From Streptomyces pristinaespiralis (GTDB lineage Bacteria; Actinomycetota; Actinomycetes; Streptomycetales; Streptomycetaceae): a stretch of DNA of 64,000 nt. The number at the start of each line of letters is the position of its first letter. The stretch's first letter is position 1. The DNA lies in contig NZ_CP011340.1 in the NCBI RefSeq assembly GCF_001278075.1, forward strand, positions 1,178,001 to 1,242,000, written 5' to 3'. The position numbers and the translations under genes were made by a program. Shown here one piece after another: positions 17,086 through 24,794 of the stretch. Below the pieces are notes generated by a model. That model was not told the DNA's origin, ran no database searches, and saw nothing but the letters and a program-made list of their open reading frames with translations.

Positions 17086-17679
17086 ATGCCGATCACACCA
17101 GCCACCGCGGCGACCAGTTCGTCGAACGGCACATCACCAGCGATCCTGCTCGAGCTGGTCGACGAGGAGGGCAACACCATCGGCACGGCGGAGAAGCTCG
17201 CCGCCCATCAGGCGCCCGGGCAGCTGCACCGCGCCTTCTCGGTGTTCCTCTTCGACGAGCAGGGGCGGCTGCTGCTGCAGCGCCGCGCGCTGGGGAAGTA
17301 CCACTCCCCCAGTGTCTGGTCGAACACCTGCTGCGGTCACCCGTACCCGGGCGAGGCGCCCTTCGCGGCGGCCGCCCGGCGCACGTACGAGGAGCTCGGC
17401 GTCTCGCCCTCGCTGCTCGCCGAGGCCGGCACGGTCCGCTACAACCACCCCGATCCGGAGTCGGGGCTGGTCGAGCAGGAGTACAACCACCTCTTCGTCG
17501 GAATGGTGCAGGCGCCGCTGCTGCCGGATCCGGAGGAGATCGGCGAGACGGCTTTCGTGACGCCGGACGAGCTGACCGAGCTGCACGGCCGGGCGACGTT
17601 CTCCGCCTGGTTCATGACGGTGCTGGACGCGGCCAGGCCCGCGATCAGGGAGCTGACGGGGCCGGCCGGGGGCTGGTGA
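17086..17679 (+). CDS. idi: Isopentenyl-diphosphate delta-isomerase, type 1
   Basis: Nudix-fold enzyme of 197 residues that interconverts IPP and DMAPP in the cytoplasm, setting prenyl supply for hopanoids and other isoprenoids. The active-site Cys is in NTCCGHP (residues 80-86, probably C83), the acidic Nudix-like patch is RRTYEELG, and EQEYNHLFVG is conserved. Two starts are possible; ATG 17086 has AAGGA five bases upstream and gives the 197-residue length I recall for Streptomyces homologues, while ATG 17071 would add five residues. It is only distantly linked to the hopanoid operon (11 kb). Confidence 0.95.
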   Translation: MPITPATAATSSSNGTSPAILLELVDEEGNTIGTAEKLAAHQAPGQLHRAFSVFLFDEQGRLLLQRRALGKYHSPSVWSNTCCGHPYPGEAPFAAAARRTYEELGVSPSLLAEAGTVRYNHPDPESGLVEQEYNHLFVGMVQAPLLPDPEEIGETAFVTPDELTELHGRATFSAWFMTVLDAARPAIRELTGPAGGW

Positions 17680-17698
17680 GCGGCGCCGCCCGCGCCAC

Positions 17699-17727
17699 GG
17701 CGCGGCGCCTCATACGGGCGCCGCGCC
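17699..17727. terminator. Bidirectional hairpin between convergent idi and HATPase genes
   Basis: Perfect 11-bp stem (17699-17709 with 17717-17727) whose loop contains the stop codon of the minus-strand gene. Confidence 0.65.
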
Positions 17728-18186
17728 GTCCTGGAACTGCGGCACCAGCGGCAGCTCCGCCCAGATGATCTTCCCGCCGCTCGCGGTGTGCTCGACGTCG
17801 CAGACGCCGCCGGCCTCCCGCGTGATCTCGCGGACCAGCAGCAATCCTCTGCCGCCCGTCTGCGCGGAGTCGGTCTCGAGCGCCTTGGGCCGGTAGGGAT
17901 GGTTGTCCTCGACCGACACGCGCACCCAGTGGGTGCCGATGGCGACCTCGACGGCGACCTCCGGCGAGAGCAGAGCGGCGTGCCGCACTGTGTTGGTGAC
18001 CAGCTCCGACACGATCAGCAGCAGACCCTGTACCACGTCGTCGGCGACCGGGACGCCCTGGCGGGCGAGCAGGTCCCGTACGGCGTGCCGGGCCTGCGGG
18101 ACGGACACGTCGAGTGCGGGAGCGGTGAACCGCCAGACGCCCTCGTACGACAGCGGCCGGGCCGGCACGCTCCCGCGGCTCTCCAT
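17710..18186 (-). CDS. HATPase-type regulatory protein (anti-sigma factor/RsbW-like)
   Basis: Single-domain GHKL ATPase of 158 residues, of the large Streptomyces group related to SpoIIAB/RsbW that bind sigma factors or anti-anti-sigma proteins. The N box is ELVTNTVRHA, the G1 region VSVEDNHP and the G2 region TGGRGLLLVRE. ATG 18186 follows GAAGGTGGG at good spacing; a GTG at 18216 is less likely. No partner gene is nearby, so the target is unknown. Confidence 0.82.
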   Translation of the reverse strand: MESRGSVPARPLSYEGVWRFTAPALDVSVPQARHAVRDLLARQGVPVADDVVQGLLLIVSELVTNTVRHAALLSPEVAVEVAIGTHWVRVSVEDNHPYRPKALETDSAQTGGRGLLLVREITREAGGVCDVEHTASGGKIIWAELPLVPQFQDGAAPV

Positions 18187-18319
18187 AGTCCGGCACCCAC
18201 CTTCGGCTCGTACCACTGACCTTCGGGTAGCAAGTGTTGGTAGTCAGTTGGTCCGTGCCGTACCGCTGAACGGAAGTGAACGCCTATCGACGCGTTTTGA
18301 CCGGGTGCGTATGACAGCG

Positions 18320-19003
18320 TCAGTTGTGTGACTGGTCGGAACCGCCTTCTGCCCGCTTCCCAGGATCGATCGTTTCAGCACTCTTATCAGCGTTTTCCCG
18401 GCCCCTCCGGGGTCCCTGCCCCGGCTCCGTGACCATGCTGACGACCCGTCGGCCGCTGATCCCCATCGCGACCAGGCCCAGGCCGTCGAAGAGCAGGGCA
18501 AGGGAGAAGAAGGTGCCGAGGACGTAGCGGCTGCTGTCGGGCCAGTCGGCCAGCACCAGCACACCCAGCAGCAGCCCGAAGGCCCCCTGCACCAGGGTCC
18601 AGCCGAACTGCGGGCCGCGGACCACCATGCTGCCCACCAGCCGGAAGAGTCCTCCGGTCAGGAACAGCAGGGCGGCGAACATGGTGAGGCTAGCCGCGGC
18701 CGTCTCCGGATAGCGGATGACGATGGCGCCGGCCGCGATGTTCAGCGCGGCGACCACGACGGCCAGCCAGAAGAAGTTGCTGCCGCGGGACTCGACCGCG
18801 TGGAGCAGGCCGACGATTCCGCAGATCAGCAGCAGCCAGCCGAACAGAAGCATCGACGTGAGGGTCGCGAGGCCCGTGTAGACCAGGCCGACCAGACCGC
18901 CGGCGGCCAGGATCGCGCCGAGCGCGGCCAGTCTGCCGAAGCCTCGGCGCAGGCTCTTCTCCCGGCTGCGGCGGGCCTTCTTGTCGTGCGCGGTACCGGC
19001 CAT
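18320..19003 (-). CDS. HdeD/DUF308-type membrane protein
   Basis: A 227-residue membrane protein with six hydrophobic segments arranged as three repeats of the DUF308 unit (for example LLFGWLLLICGIVGLLHAVES and MFAALLFLTGGLFRLVGS). It has a basic N-terminus (KKARRSREKSLRR) and a charged cytoplasmic C-terminal tail of about 40 residues. The fold is shared with HdeD of E. coli, but an acid-stress role here is not shown. GAGGAGG precedes the ATG. It is divergent from the enoyl-CoA hydratase gene. Confidence 0.8.
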   Translation of the reverse strand: MAGTAHDKKARRSREKSLRRGFGRLAALGAILAAGGLVGLVYTGLATLTSMLLFGWLLLICGIVGLLHAVESRGSNFFWLAVVVAALNIAAGAIVIRYPETAAASLTMFAALLFLTGGLFRLVGSMVVRGPQFGWTLVQGAFGLLLGVLVLADWPDSSRYVLGTFFSLALLFDGLGLVAMGISGRRVVSMVTEPGQGPRRGRENADKSAETIDPGKRAEGGSDQSHN

Positions 19004-19069
19004 CAGACGCCTCCTCGGCGACCCCCCGGGTCAGCGGCACCCCTTCTTGATCATAGGTTCGCGCAGGCC

Positions 19070-19080
19070 GGATAGCATCC
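19070..19080 (+). promoter_or_regulatory. Leaderless-type -10 element of the enoyl-CoA hydratase gene
   Basis: GGATAGCATCC contains TAGCAT ending seven bases before ATG 19086. The same 11-mer, at the same spacing, precedes the GNAT gene at 53941. TTGATC occurs about 20 bases upstream of TAGCAT. Confidence 0.45.
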
Positions 19081-19085
19081 CGCGC

Positions 19086-19856
19086 ATGGAGTCCCCGAAC
19101 ACGCATCCGCCCCGTCTCAGGCACACCGTCGCCGACGGTGTCGCCACCGTCGTGATCAGCAATCCGGCCAAGCGCAACGCCATGACCGCGGACATGTGGC
19201 GGGCGCTGCCCGAGCTGCTCGGCGAACTGGCGGCGGACCCGGCCGTGCGGGCACTGGTGCTGACCGGCGAGGGCGGGACGTTCTGCGCGGGGGCGGACAT
19301 CTCGTCACTGCGGCTGCCCGGCGAGGACCCGCAGGCGCTCGCGGTCCGCGCCGAGGAAGCCCTCGCCGCGTTCCCCAAGCCGACGCTCGCCGTGGTGCGC
19401 GGCTACTGCGTGGGCGGCGGCTGCCAGCTCGCCGCGGCCTGCGACCTGCGCTTCGCCGAGAGCGACACGCTGTTCGGGGTCACGCCGGCCAAACTGGGCA
19501 TCGTCTACCCGGCGGGGTCGACGCGCCGGCTCGCCGCGCTGGTGGGTCCGGCCGCGGCCAAGTACCTCCTGTTCTCCGGCGAGTTGATCGACACGGAGCG
19601 GGCGCTGCGGACCGGGCTCGTCGAAGAGGTGCTGCCGGGGGACGAACTGGGCCGGCGGGCGGCGGACTTCACCAGGATCCTGGTGTCGCGCTCGCAGCTC
19701 ACGCAGTGCGCGGCGAAGGAGTTCACCGCCGGCCGCACGGACCGGGACGCGTACTGGGCGGAGCAGGCGCGCGGCAGCGGCGACACCGCGGAGGGGGTCG
19801 CCGCCTTCCTCGAACGGCGCACGCCGCGCTTCGCCTGGACGCCCGAAGCCGGCTGA
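19086..19856 (+). CDS. Enoyl-CoA hydratase/isomerase family protein
   Basis: Crotonase-fold enzyme of 256 residues. The oxyanion-hole segments are GGTFCAGADISSL and CVGGGCQLAAACDLR. Of the usual catalytic acids, the region GVTPAKLGIVYPAGSTRRL has no Glu at the standard E144 position, and GLVEEVLP follows, so classical hydration is uncertain and an isomerase or other crotonase reaction is possible. There is no Shine-Dalgarno; a -10 element seven bases upstream suggests leaderless translation. Confidence 0.85.
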   Translation: MESPNTHPPRLRHTVADGVATVVISNPAKRNAMTADMWRALPELLGELAADPAVRALVLTGEGGTFCAGADISSLRLPGEDPQALAVRAEEALAAFPKPTLAVVRGYCVGGGCQLAAACDLRFAESDTLFGVTPAKLGIVYPAGSTRRLAALVGPAAAKYLLFSGELIDTERALRTGLVEEVLPGDELGRRAADFTRILVSRSQLTQCAAKEFTAGRTDRDAYWAEQARGSGDTAEGVAAFLERRTPRFAWTPEAG

Positions 19857-19893
19857 CACCGGTGGCACCGTGCCCGGAGCCGACCGCGCGGGG

Positions 19894-20535
19894 CTATCGA
19901 AGGACGAAGCGGCTCTTGGCCCGGAACTCGTCGACCAGATGCGCCGGGGCCTTCAGCGGCGAGCCCGCGTCGTAGGGCGGCTGCGGGTTGTACTCGGTGA
20001 GCAGCTGCACGGCCCGGGCGTGCTCGTCACCGGCCAGCCTGCCGACCAGGGTGAGGCCCATGTCGATGCCGGAGGAGACGCCGGCGGCCGTGACGTACTT
20101 GCCGTCCGTGACGACCCGGCGGCCGGTCGGCCTGGCGCCGAGCCGCTCCAGCTCTTCCAGGGCGAGCCAGTGCGAGGTGGCCTCACGGCCCTTCAGCAGT
20201 CCGGCGGCGGCGAGCAGCAGCGAGCCGGTGCACACCGACGTGGTCCAGGTGCTGGTGACGTCCACGGCGCGCAGCCAGTCCAGCAGAGATCCGTTCCGCA
20301 TCTGGGCGTCCTGGCCGGGACCGCCGGGGACGAGCACGATGTCCGGCGCGGTGACCTCGCCGACGGTCCTGGTCGCGACGAGCGAGAGCTCGTCACGGTC
20401 GTTCCGTACGGGGCCCGTTTGTTCGGCGACGAAGACGACCTCGGCGTCCGGGAGCCGGCAGAGCATTTCGTAGGGGCCGACGGCGTCGAGTGCCGTGAAA
20501 CGGTCGAAGAGCAGGACGGCGATCTGCGTGGGCAC
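19894..20535 (-). CDS. DJ-1/PfpI family protein (isonitrile hydratase-like)
   Basis: A 213-residue single-domain protein of the DJ-1/PfpI superfamily. The elbow cysteine is in TSVCTGSLLLAAAGLL, and the acidic partner near the N-terminus is in FTALDAVGPYEML. The pattern LVPGGPGQDA is typical of the InhA/GlxA branch. GTG 20535 is preceded by GAAGGGAA. It lies 24 bp downstream of a GlxA-type regulator that carries a second DJ-1 domain and is probably cotranscribed. Substrate unknown. Confidence 0.85.
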   Translation of the reverse strand: MPTQIAVLLFDRFTALDAVGPYEMLCRLPDAEVVFVAEQTGPVRNDRDELSLVATRTVGEVTAPDIVLVPGGPGQDAQMRNGSLLDWLRAVDVTSTWTTSVCTGSLLLAAAGLLKGREATSHWLALEELERLGARPTGRRVVTDGKYVTAAGVSSGIDMGLTLVGRLAGDEHARAVQLLTEYNPQPPYDAGSPLKAPAHLVDEFRAKSRFVLR

Positions 20536-20559
20536 GGGGCGTTCCCTTCGTAGGGTGTC

Positions 20560-21564
20560 TCAGCGAGCGGGTCGTACGGGTCCGCGGAAGCGGCGGCGGT
20601 ACTCGGCCGGGGCCACGCCGAGGGCCTTCACGAATGCCCTCCGCATCGCCTCCGTGGTGCCGTATCCGCAGGCGCGGGAGATCTTCGTGACCCCGTCGGC
20701 GGTGTCCTCCAGGAGCCTTCTGGCGTGCTCGAGGCGCACCCGTTCCACGTAGCGGCCGGGTGTCGTGCCCGTCTCCGCCTGGAAGGCGCGGGCGAAGTGC
20801 CGGGGCGAGAGGCCCGCGCGGGCCGCGAGCGACTCCACGCAGAGGTCGGCCTCCGGGTGCTGGGTGACCCAGTGCTGCACGGACCGCAGGGGTTCGCGGC
20901 GCGCGGTCTGGGCGGCGAGCTGTGCGCTGAACTGGGACTGGTTGCCGGGGCGCCGCAGGAAGACGACCAGATGACGGGCGACGGTGAGGGCGACCTCCCG
21001 GCCGAGGTCCTCCTCCACCAGCGCGAGCGCGAGGTCGATCCCCGCCGTGACACCCGCGGAGGTGGAGAGCCGGCCGTCGCGGACGAAGATCGGGTCGGGC
21101 TCGACCCGGACCTTCGGATAGGTGCCGGCGAGGTGGTCGCAGACGGCCCAGTGGGTGGTGGCGCGGCGGCCGTCGAGCAGCCCGGCCTCCGCGAGAAGCA
21201 GCGCGCCGGTGCACACGGACACCAGGCGTCCGGCGGCCGGCGCCCGGTCGCGGAGCCAGTCGACCAGGCGGGGATCAGGCCGGCGGGTGCCCTCGCCGCC
21301 GGGGACGAGGAGTGTGTGGGGCGCGGGTTCGCCGGCGAGGCCCGCGTCGGGGACCAGCGTGAGTCCGCTGGAGGTCCGCACGGGCGAGCCGTCGAGCGAG
21401 GCGGTACGGATCCGGTACGCGGACCGGTCGCCGCATGCCCGGCGGGCCCCCTCGAAGACCTCGACCGGTCCCGTCACATCAAGGCTCTGCACGCCGTCGA
21501 AGAGGACGACGAGCAGCGTCCGCCCCGTCGCCCGGCCCGCCGGTTCTGTCGTCGGCTCCGTCAC
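20560..21564 (-). CDS. GlxA-family AraC-type regulator with DJ-1-like domain
   Basis: A 334-residue transcription factor. Residues about 15-195 form a DJ-1/PfpI-like domain (LLVVLFDGVQSLDVTGPVEVF, VSVCTGALLLAEAGLL), and residues about 225-330 contain two helix-turn-helix motifs of the AraC type (SLAARAGLSPRHFARAFQ and ISRACGYGTTEAMRRAF). ATG 21573 is directly abutted by AAGG, too close to be used; GTG 21564 has AAGGA eight bases upstream, so I prefer it. It probably controls the following DJ-1 gene. Confidence 0.85.
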   Translation of the reverse strand: MTEPTTEPAGRATGRTLLVVLFDGVQSLDVTGPVEVFEGARRACGDRSAYRIRTASLDGSPVRTSSGLTLVPDAGLAGEPAPHTLLVPGGEGTRRPDPRLVDWLRDRAPAAGRLVSVCTGALLLAEAGLLDGRRATTHWAVCDHLAGTYPKVRVEPDPIFVRDGRLSTSAGVTAGIDLALALVEEDLGREVALTVARHLVVFLRRPGNQSQFSAQLAAQTARREPLRSVQHWVTQHPEADLCVESLAARAGLSPRHFARAFQAETGTTPGRYVERVRLEHARRLLEDTADGVTKISRACGYGTTEAMRRAFVKALGVAPAEYRRRFRGPVRPAR

Positions 21565-21632
21565 GAGCTCCATCCTTCTCGTGGCGGCGTGATGTCTGCA
21601 ATGACGAGAACCCCACCTTTCCTGCCATCGTC

Positions 21633-21666
21633 GCCGTCGACCGCTGCCGGGGCGTGGGTCGACGGC
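21633..21666. terminator. Possible hairpin downstream of the TetR gene
   Basis: Ten-bp stem (21633-21642 with 21657-21666), 14-base loop, in the 222-bp gap between the TetR gene and the AraC-type regulator. Otherwise I see nothing in this gap. Confidence 0.35.
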
Positions 21667-21786
21667 AGGTGCGCGGCGCCTATTCGGGGGTGCGCAGGCA
21701 GTTCCGCCGCAGCTCCTCGTCCCTCGTCGTGGGGTTCGCGGCCGCGCCGGGGGAGGCGACCCGTCACCCGGCCGACGCGGAAGCGG

Positions 21787-22401
21787 TCATCGGACGTCGT
21801 CGACGCCGGGTGACTGCGGTTGCCGCAGCCCCTGGAGGAGCAGGTCGATCAACCGGCGCGGGTCGTAGCGGGGGTCGCTGTCCCGTCCGACGCAGAGGTT
21901 TCCGATGCCTCGCATCAGTTCGTAGGGCTGTACGCCGGGTCTGACCTCGCCGGCTTCGACCGCGGCGTCGAGCAGATGGGCGCAGACGGGCAGCAGTCGG
22001 TCGAGGAAGTGGGTGTGCAGCGCGGCGAAGCGGTCGCTGTCGGACTGGAGGGCATCGGCGAGCCCGTGCTTGGTGACCAGGAAATCGACGAAGAGGTCGA
22101 TCCACCGGCGCAGTGCGTCGAACGGGGAGTCGGTGTCGGCCAGCAGGTTCGGGCCGGCCTCCGCGCATGCCTCGATCTGGTGGCGGTAGACGGCGGTGAC
22201 GAGGTCCGCCCGGGTCGGGAAGTGGCGGTAGATCGTGGCCATCCCGACGCCCGCCCGGGCCGCGATCCGGCGGATGGGCGCATCCACGCCGGAGATGACG
22301 AACTCCTCGGCGGCGGCGGTGAGCACAGTCTGCTGATTGCGCAGCGCGTCGGCCCGCCTTCCTCGGGACGGCTCTCCTTCGGACCGGTCCGCTGTGGGCA
22401 C
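21787..22401 (-). CDS. TetR-family repressor of the divergent hydrolase gene
   Basis: A 204-residue regulator with the N-terminal HTH IRRIAARAGVGMATIYRHF at about residues 42-60 and a variable ligand-binding C-terminal domain. GTG 22401 is chosen because AAGGAG lies seven bases upstream; the frame opens further to 22440, but that start lies inside the operator. The divergent promoter region carries two copies of an inverted repeat, so it probably represses itself and the hydrolase. Confidence 0.88.
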   Translation of the reverse strand: MPTADRSEGEPSRGRRADALRNQQTVLTAAAEEFVISGVDAPIRRIAARAGVGMATIYRHFPTRADLVTAVYRHQIEACAEAGPNLLADTDSPFDALRRWIDLFVDFLVTKHGLADALQSDSDRFAALHTHFLDRLLPVCAHLLDAAVEAGEVRPGVQPYELMRGIGNLCVGRDSDPRYDPRRLIDLLLQGLRQPQSPGVDDVR

Positions 22402-22423
22402 CGCGCTCTCCTTCCCTGGGGCG

Positions 22424-22472
22424 TTGACTAAACGGAACACTGCTCCGTATATTAAACGGAACAGCGCTCCGC
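22424..22472 (+). promoter_or_regulatory. Promoter with two TetR-type operators between tetR and hydrolase
   Basis: TTGACT at 22424-22429 and TATATT at 22448-22453 are separated by 18 bp and read toward the hydrolase gene. Two imperfect palindromes, ACGGAACACTGCTCCGT (22432-22448) and ACGGAACAGCGCTCCGC (22456-22472), repeat at 24-bp spacing. The first fills the promoter spacer and the second starts just after the -10, an arrangement expected for repression. Confidence 0.8.
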
Positions 22473-22561
22473 TTCAGGATAGCCGAAGCCGGGTACTCGG
22501 GACCGCCTCGCCCGCCCGCACTCGAAGCGGGGACAGAGGCCGCCGAAGGGACATTCCCGTC

Positions 22562-23521
22562 ATGAGCCAAGCCGATTTCGCGACCGACACCCCCGTTTCG
22601 ACCACGCCCGTCCTCTCGGTGGGCCCGGTGGTGCTGCCGGCTCCCGGCCGCACCGTGGACCTGCAGATGCGGGTATCCGCCCCGGTGGCAGGGAGCGAGC
22701 TGCCGATCATCCTTCTCTCGCACGGTCTCGGCTTCTCGAACAACCTCTCCTCACTGAACGGCTACGCCCCCCTCGCGAACTTCTGGGCGGCGCACGGCTT
22801 CGTCGTGATCCAGCCGACCCATCTGGACTCCAGGACACTGAGCCCGCGTCCCGACACCCGCAGGGCGCCGGCGCACTGGCGCTCACGGGTCGAGGACATG
22901 AAGCGCATCCTGGACCGGCTCGACGAGATCGAGGCAGCCGTCCCGCCGCTCCTCGGGCGCCTCGACCGGAGCCGGGTCGCCGTGGCCGGGCACTCGATGG
23001 GCGGGCACACCGCGAGCCTGCTGCTGGGTGCACGCCTCACCGATCCGCGCGACGGAACGACCGTGGACCTGAAGGAGCCCCGGATCAAGGCGGGTGTGCT
23101 GCTCGCCGCGCCCGGCAGGGGCGGTGACGCCCTCACCGAATTCACGGCCAAGAACTACTCGTTCTTCCTGACCACGGACTTCTCCGAAATGACGACGCCC
23201 ACGCTCGTGGTCGCCGGGGACAAGGACGACTCCGCCTTCCTGACGGTTCGCGGGCCGGACTGGCACGCCGACCCCTACACACTCTCGCCGGGGCCCAAGT
23301 CCCTGCTCACTCTGTTCGACGCGGAGCACGGGCTCGGAGGAGTCTCCGGATACGACGTCGCCGAGACCACGGACGAGAATCCCGAGCGGGTCGCAGCGGT
23401 CGCCGGGCTCTCCATCGCCTACCTGCGCAGTGAGCTCCATCCAGGGGACTCCGCCTGGAAGGCGGCGTGCGACGCCCTGTCCGCCGCACCCGACCCGCTC
23501 GGACGGGTCGAGTCCAAGTAG
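22562..23521 (+). CDS. Alpha/beta hydrolase
   Basis: A 319-residue hydrolase with the nucleophile elbow GHSMGG (Ser near residue 146) and an oxyanion-hole region LLSHGLGFSNNLSS resembling chlorophyllase/platelet-activating-factor acetylhydrolase-type enzymes. Candidate acid is in VVAGDKDDSAF and candidate His in LFDAEHGLGG. No signal peptide, so cytoplasmic. It is regulated by the divergent TetR repressor, which suggests induction by a small-molecule ester. Confidence 0.88.
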   Translation: MSQADFATDTPVSTTPVLSVGPVVLPAPGRTVDLQMRVSAPVAGSELPIILLSHGLGFSNNLSSLNGYAPLANFWAAHGFVVIQPTHLDSRTLSPRPDTRRAPAHWRSRVEDMKRILDRLDEIEAAVPPLLGRLDRSRVAVAGHSMGGHTASLLLGARLTDPRDGTTVDLKEPRIKAGVLLAAPGRGGDALTEFTAKNYSFFLTTDFSEMTTPTLVVAGDKDDSAFLTVRGPDWHADPYTLSPGPKSLLTLFDAEHGLGGVSGYDVAETTDENPERVAAVAGLSIAYLRSELHPGDSAWKAACDALSAAPDPLGRVESK

Positions 23522-23605
23522 GACGAGGAGCCGCCGCCCCGAACCGGCCGGCGGGAACGTACAGCCGGCCCCTTCTCCCCCGGCCCGACGGGCGGCTTCC
23601 ACCCG

Positions 23606-23625
23606 TACCGACCAGTCGGTAATGT
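23606..23625 (+). promoter_or_regulatory. 16-bp palindromic operator overlapping a leaderless -10
   Basis: TACCGACCAGTCGGTA (23606-23621) has perfect seven-base arms. It overlaps TAATGT (23620-23625), which ends six bases before ATG 23632. It resembles TetR-family operators in form; no dedicated regulator is adjacent. Confidence 0.55.
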
Positions 23626-23631
23626 GCGGCC

Positions 23632-24495
23632 ATGACTTCTCTGCACCCGCGCGCGGGACGCCGCTGCCACAACGCCCTCAACCCGCTGCACTCGACCGTC
23701 TACTTCTCGCCCGACTTCGCCGCCGAGCTCGCCCGGATCGGCATAGAGGACGCGAGCGCCGCCTACTTCGCGGGACGCGGCGCCGCGATGGGCGCGGTCG
23801 GGCCGGGCGCGGTGGCCGCCGCGTTCTACAACTTCAACCACGAGCTGATCGCCAAGCATCTGCCGGCCGTCTGGGACACCGCCTCCCCCCAGGCGGTGCT
23901 CGACGCGCGGCTGCGCGCCGCCGACACCACCCTGCGGCGGCTGCTCGGCGACGACACCGTCGCCTCCCCCGAGATGGCGGAGGCGGCGGCTCTGGCGCTG
24001 CGCGCGGCCGAGGCGTGCACCCGTCACGCCCGTCCGCTCTACGCCGCCCACGCCGACCTGCCCGTGCCGGACGAACCGCACCTGGCCTACTGGCACGCGG
24101 CGACCCTGCTGCGGGAACACCGCGGCGACGGTCACCTCGCGGCGCTGCTCGCCGCCGGTCTCGACCCGCTCGAGGCGCTGGTGAGCCACACCGCCACGGG
24201 CAAAGGCATGGCACCCCGCTGGATCCTCGCCACCCGCGGCTGGGGGCGGACCGACTGGGAGGCGGCGCAGTCCCGGCTGCGGGAACGCGGACTGCTCGAC
24301 GCAGAAGGCGAGTTGACGGAGGCGGGCACCGCGCTGCGGGCCGAGCTGGAGGAGCACACCGACCGGCTCGACCGGGCACCGTACGAGCACCTGGGCGCCC
24401 AGGGCGTCGAACGTCTCACGGAACTCGGCCGCGGCTTCCTGACGACCGCGGCGGTCGCGGGTGCGTTCCCGGAGGACCTCACCGGCAAGGGCTGA
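23632..24495 (+). CDS. SCO6745-family protein
   Basis: A 287-residue protein of the actinobacterial SCO6745/SalK-like family, recognised by overall sequence pattern: RRCHNALNPLHSTVYFSPDF at the N-terminus and YFAGRGAAMGAVGPGAVAAAFYNFN, a segment shared by its members. The C-terminal half (LRERGLLDAEGELTEAGTALRAELEEHTDRL) resembles a winged-helix region. Molecular function is unknown. Upstream lies a palindrome over the -10 element, so it is probably repressor-controlled. Confidence 0.75.
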   Translation: MTSLHPRAGRRCHNALNPLHSTVYFSPDFAAELARIGIEDASAAYFAGRGAAMGAVGPGAVAAAFYNFNHELIAKHLPAVWDTASPQAVLDARLRAADTTLRRLLGDDTVASPEMAEAAALALRAAEACTRHARPLYAAHADLPVPDEPHLAYWHAATLLREHRGDGHLAALLAAGLDPLEALVSHTATGKGMAPRWILATRGWGRTDWEAAQSRLRERGLLDAEGELTEAGTALRAELEEHTDRLDRAPYEHLGAQGVERLTELGRGFLTTAAVAGAFPEDLTGKG

Positions 24496-24520
24496 GTCAC
24501 GGGACGGGGGCGGCGGGAAC

Positions 24521-24546
24521 GTTTACGCAGAGGCGATCCCGGCTAC
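24521..24546 (+). promoter_or_regulatory. SigB-like stress promoter
   Basis: GTTTAC at 24521-24526 and GGCTAC at 24541-24546; GTTT followed after 16 bases by GGCTAC is close to the Streptomyces SigB/SigH-type consensus (GNNT-N14-16-GGGTAC). It would drive the 43-residue gene starting at 24584. Confidence 0.45.
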
Positions 24547-24583
24547 CCGACGTAGTCCAACCCCCCGTCATTGGAGGTCAATC

Positions 24584-24715
24584 GTGCTCAGCGCCATTGC
24601 AGACGCACTTCGTACGGTCGGTTCGGCGATCGCCACCGTGGTGACGCTGCCGTTCCGGCTCCTGGCCCGCCTCTTCGGCGGAGCCTCGCGCGGCGGCAGG
24701 ACACGGCGCGCCTGA
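24584..24715 (+). CDS. Small basic protein, 43 residues
   Basis: Starts at GTG 24584 with GGAGG seven bases upstream. The sequence has an amphipathic or membrane-associated stretch [25 protein letters not shown] and a basic tail [10 protein letters not shown] believe similar LPFRxLARLFGG peptides occur in other Streptomyces, but this is from memory. A SigB-like promoter precedes it, hinting at stress induction. Function unknown. Confidence 0.65.
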   Translation: MLSAIADALRTVGSAIATVVTLPFRLLARLFGGASRGGRTRRA

Positions 24716-24794
24716 GGCACGCGACACGGCCCCCGGCCACCCGGCACAATGCACTCTCAAGTACAGCGAGCACGAGAAGGCGAGTCGGGGAACC

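Noticed and set aside
21633..21666. Hairpin as an operator for the AraC-type regulator
   Set aside because: The GC-rich stem-loop without flanking promoter elements fits a weak terminator at least as well; left as low confidence.
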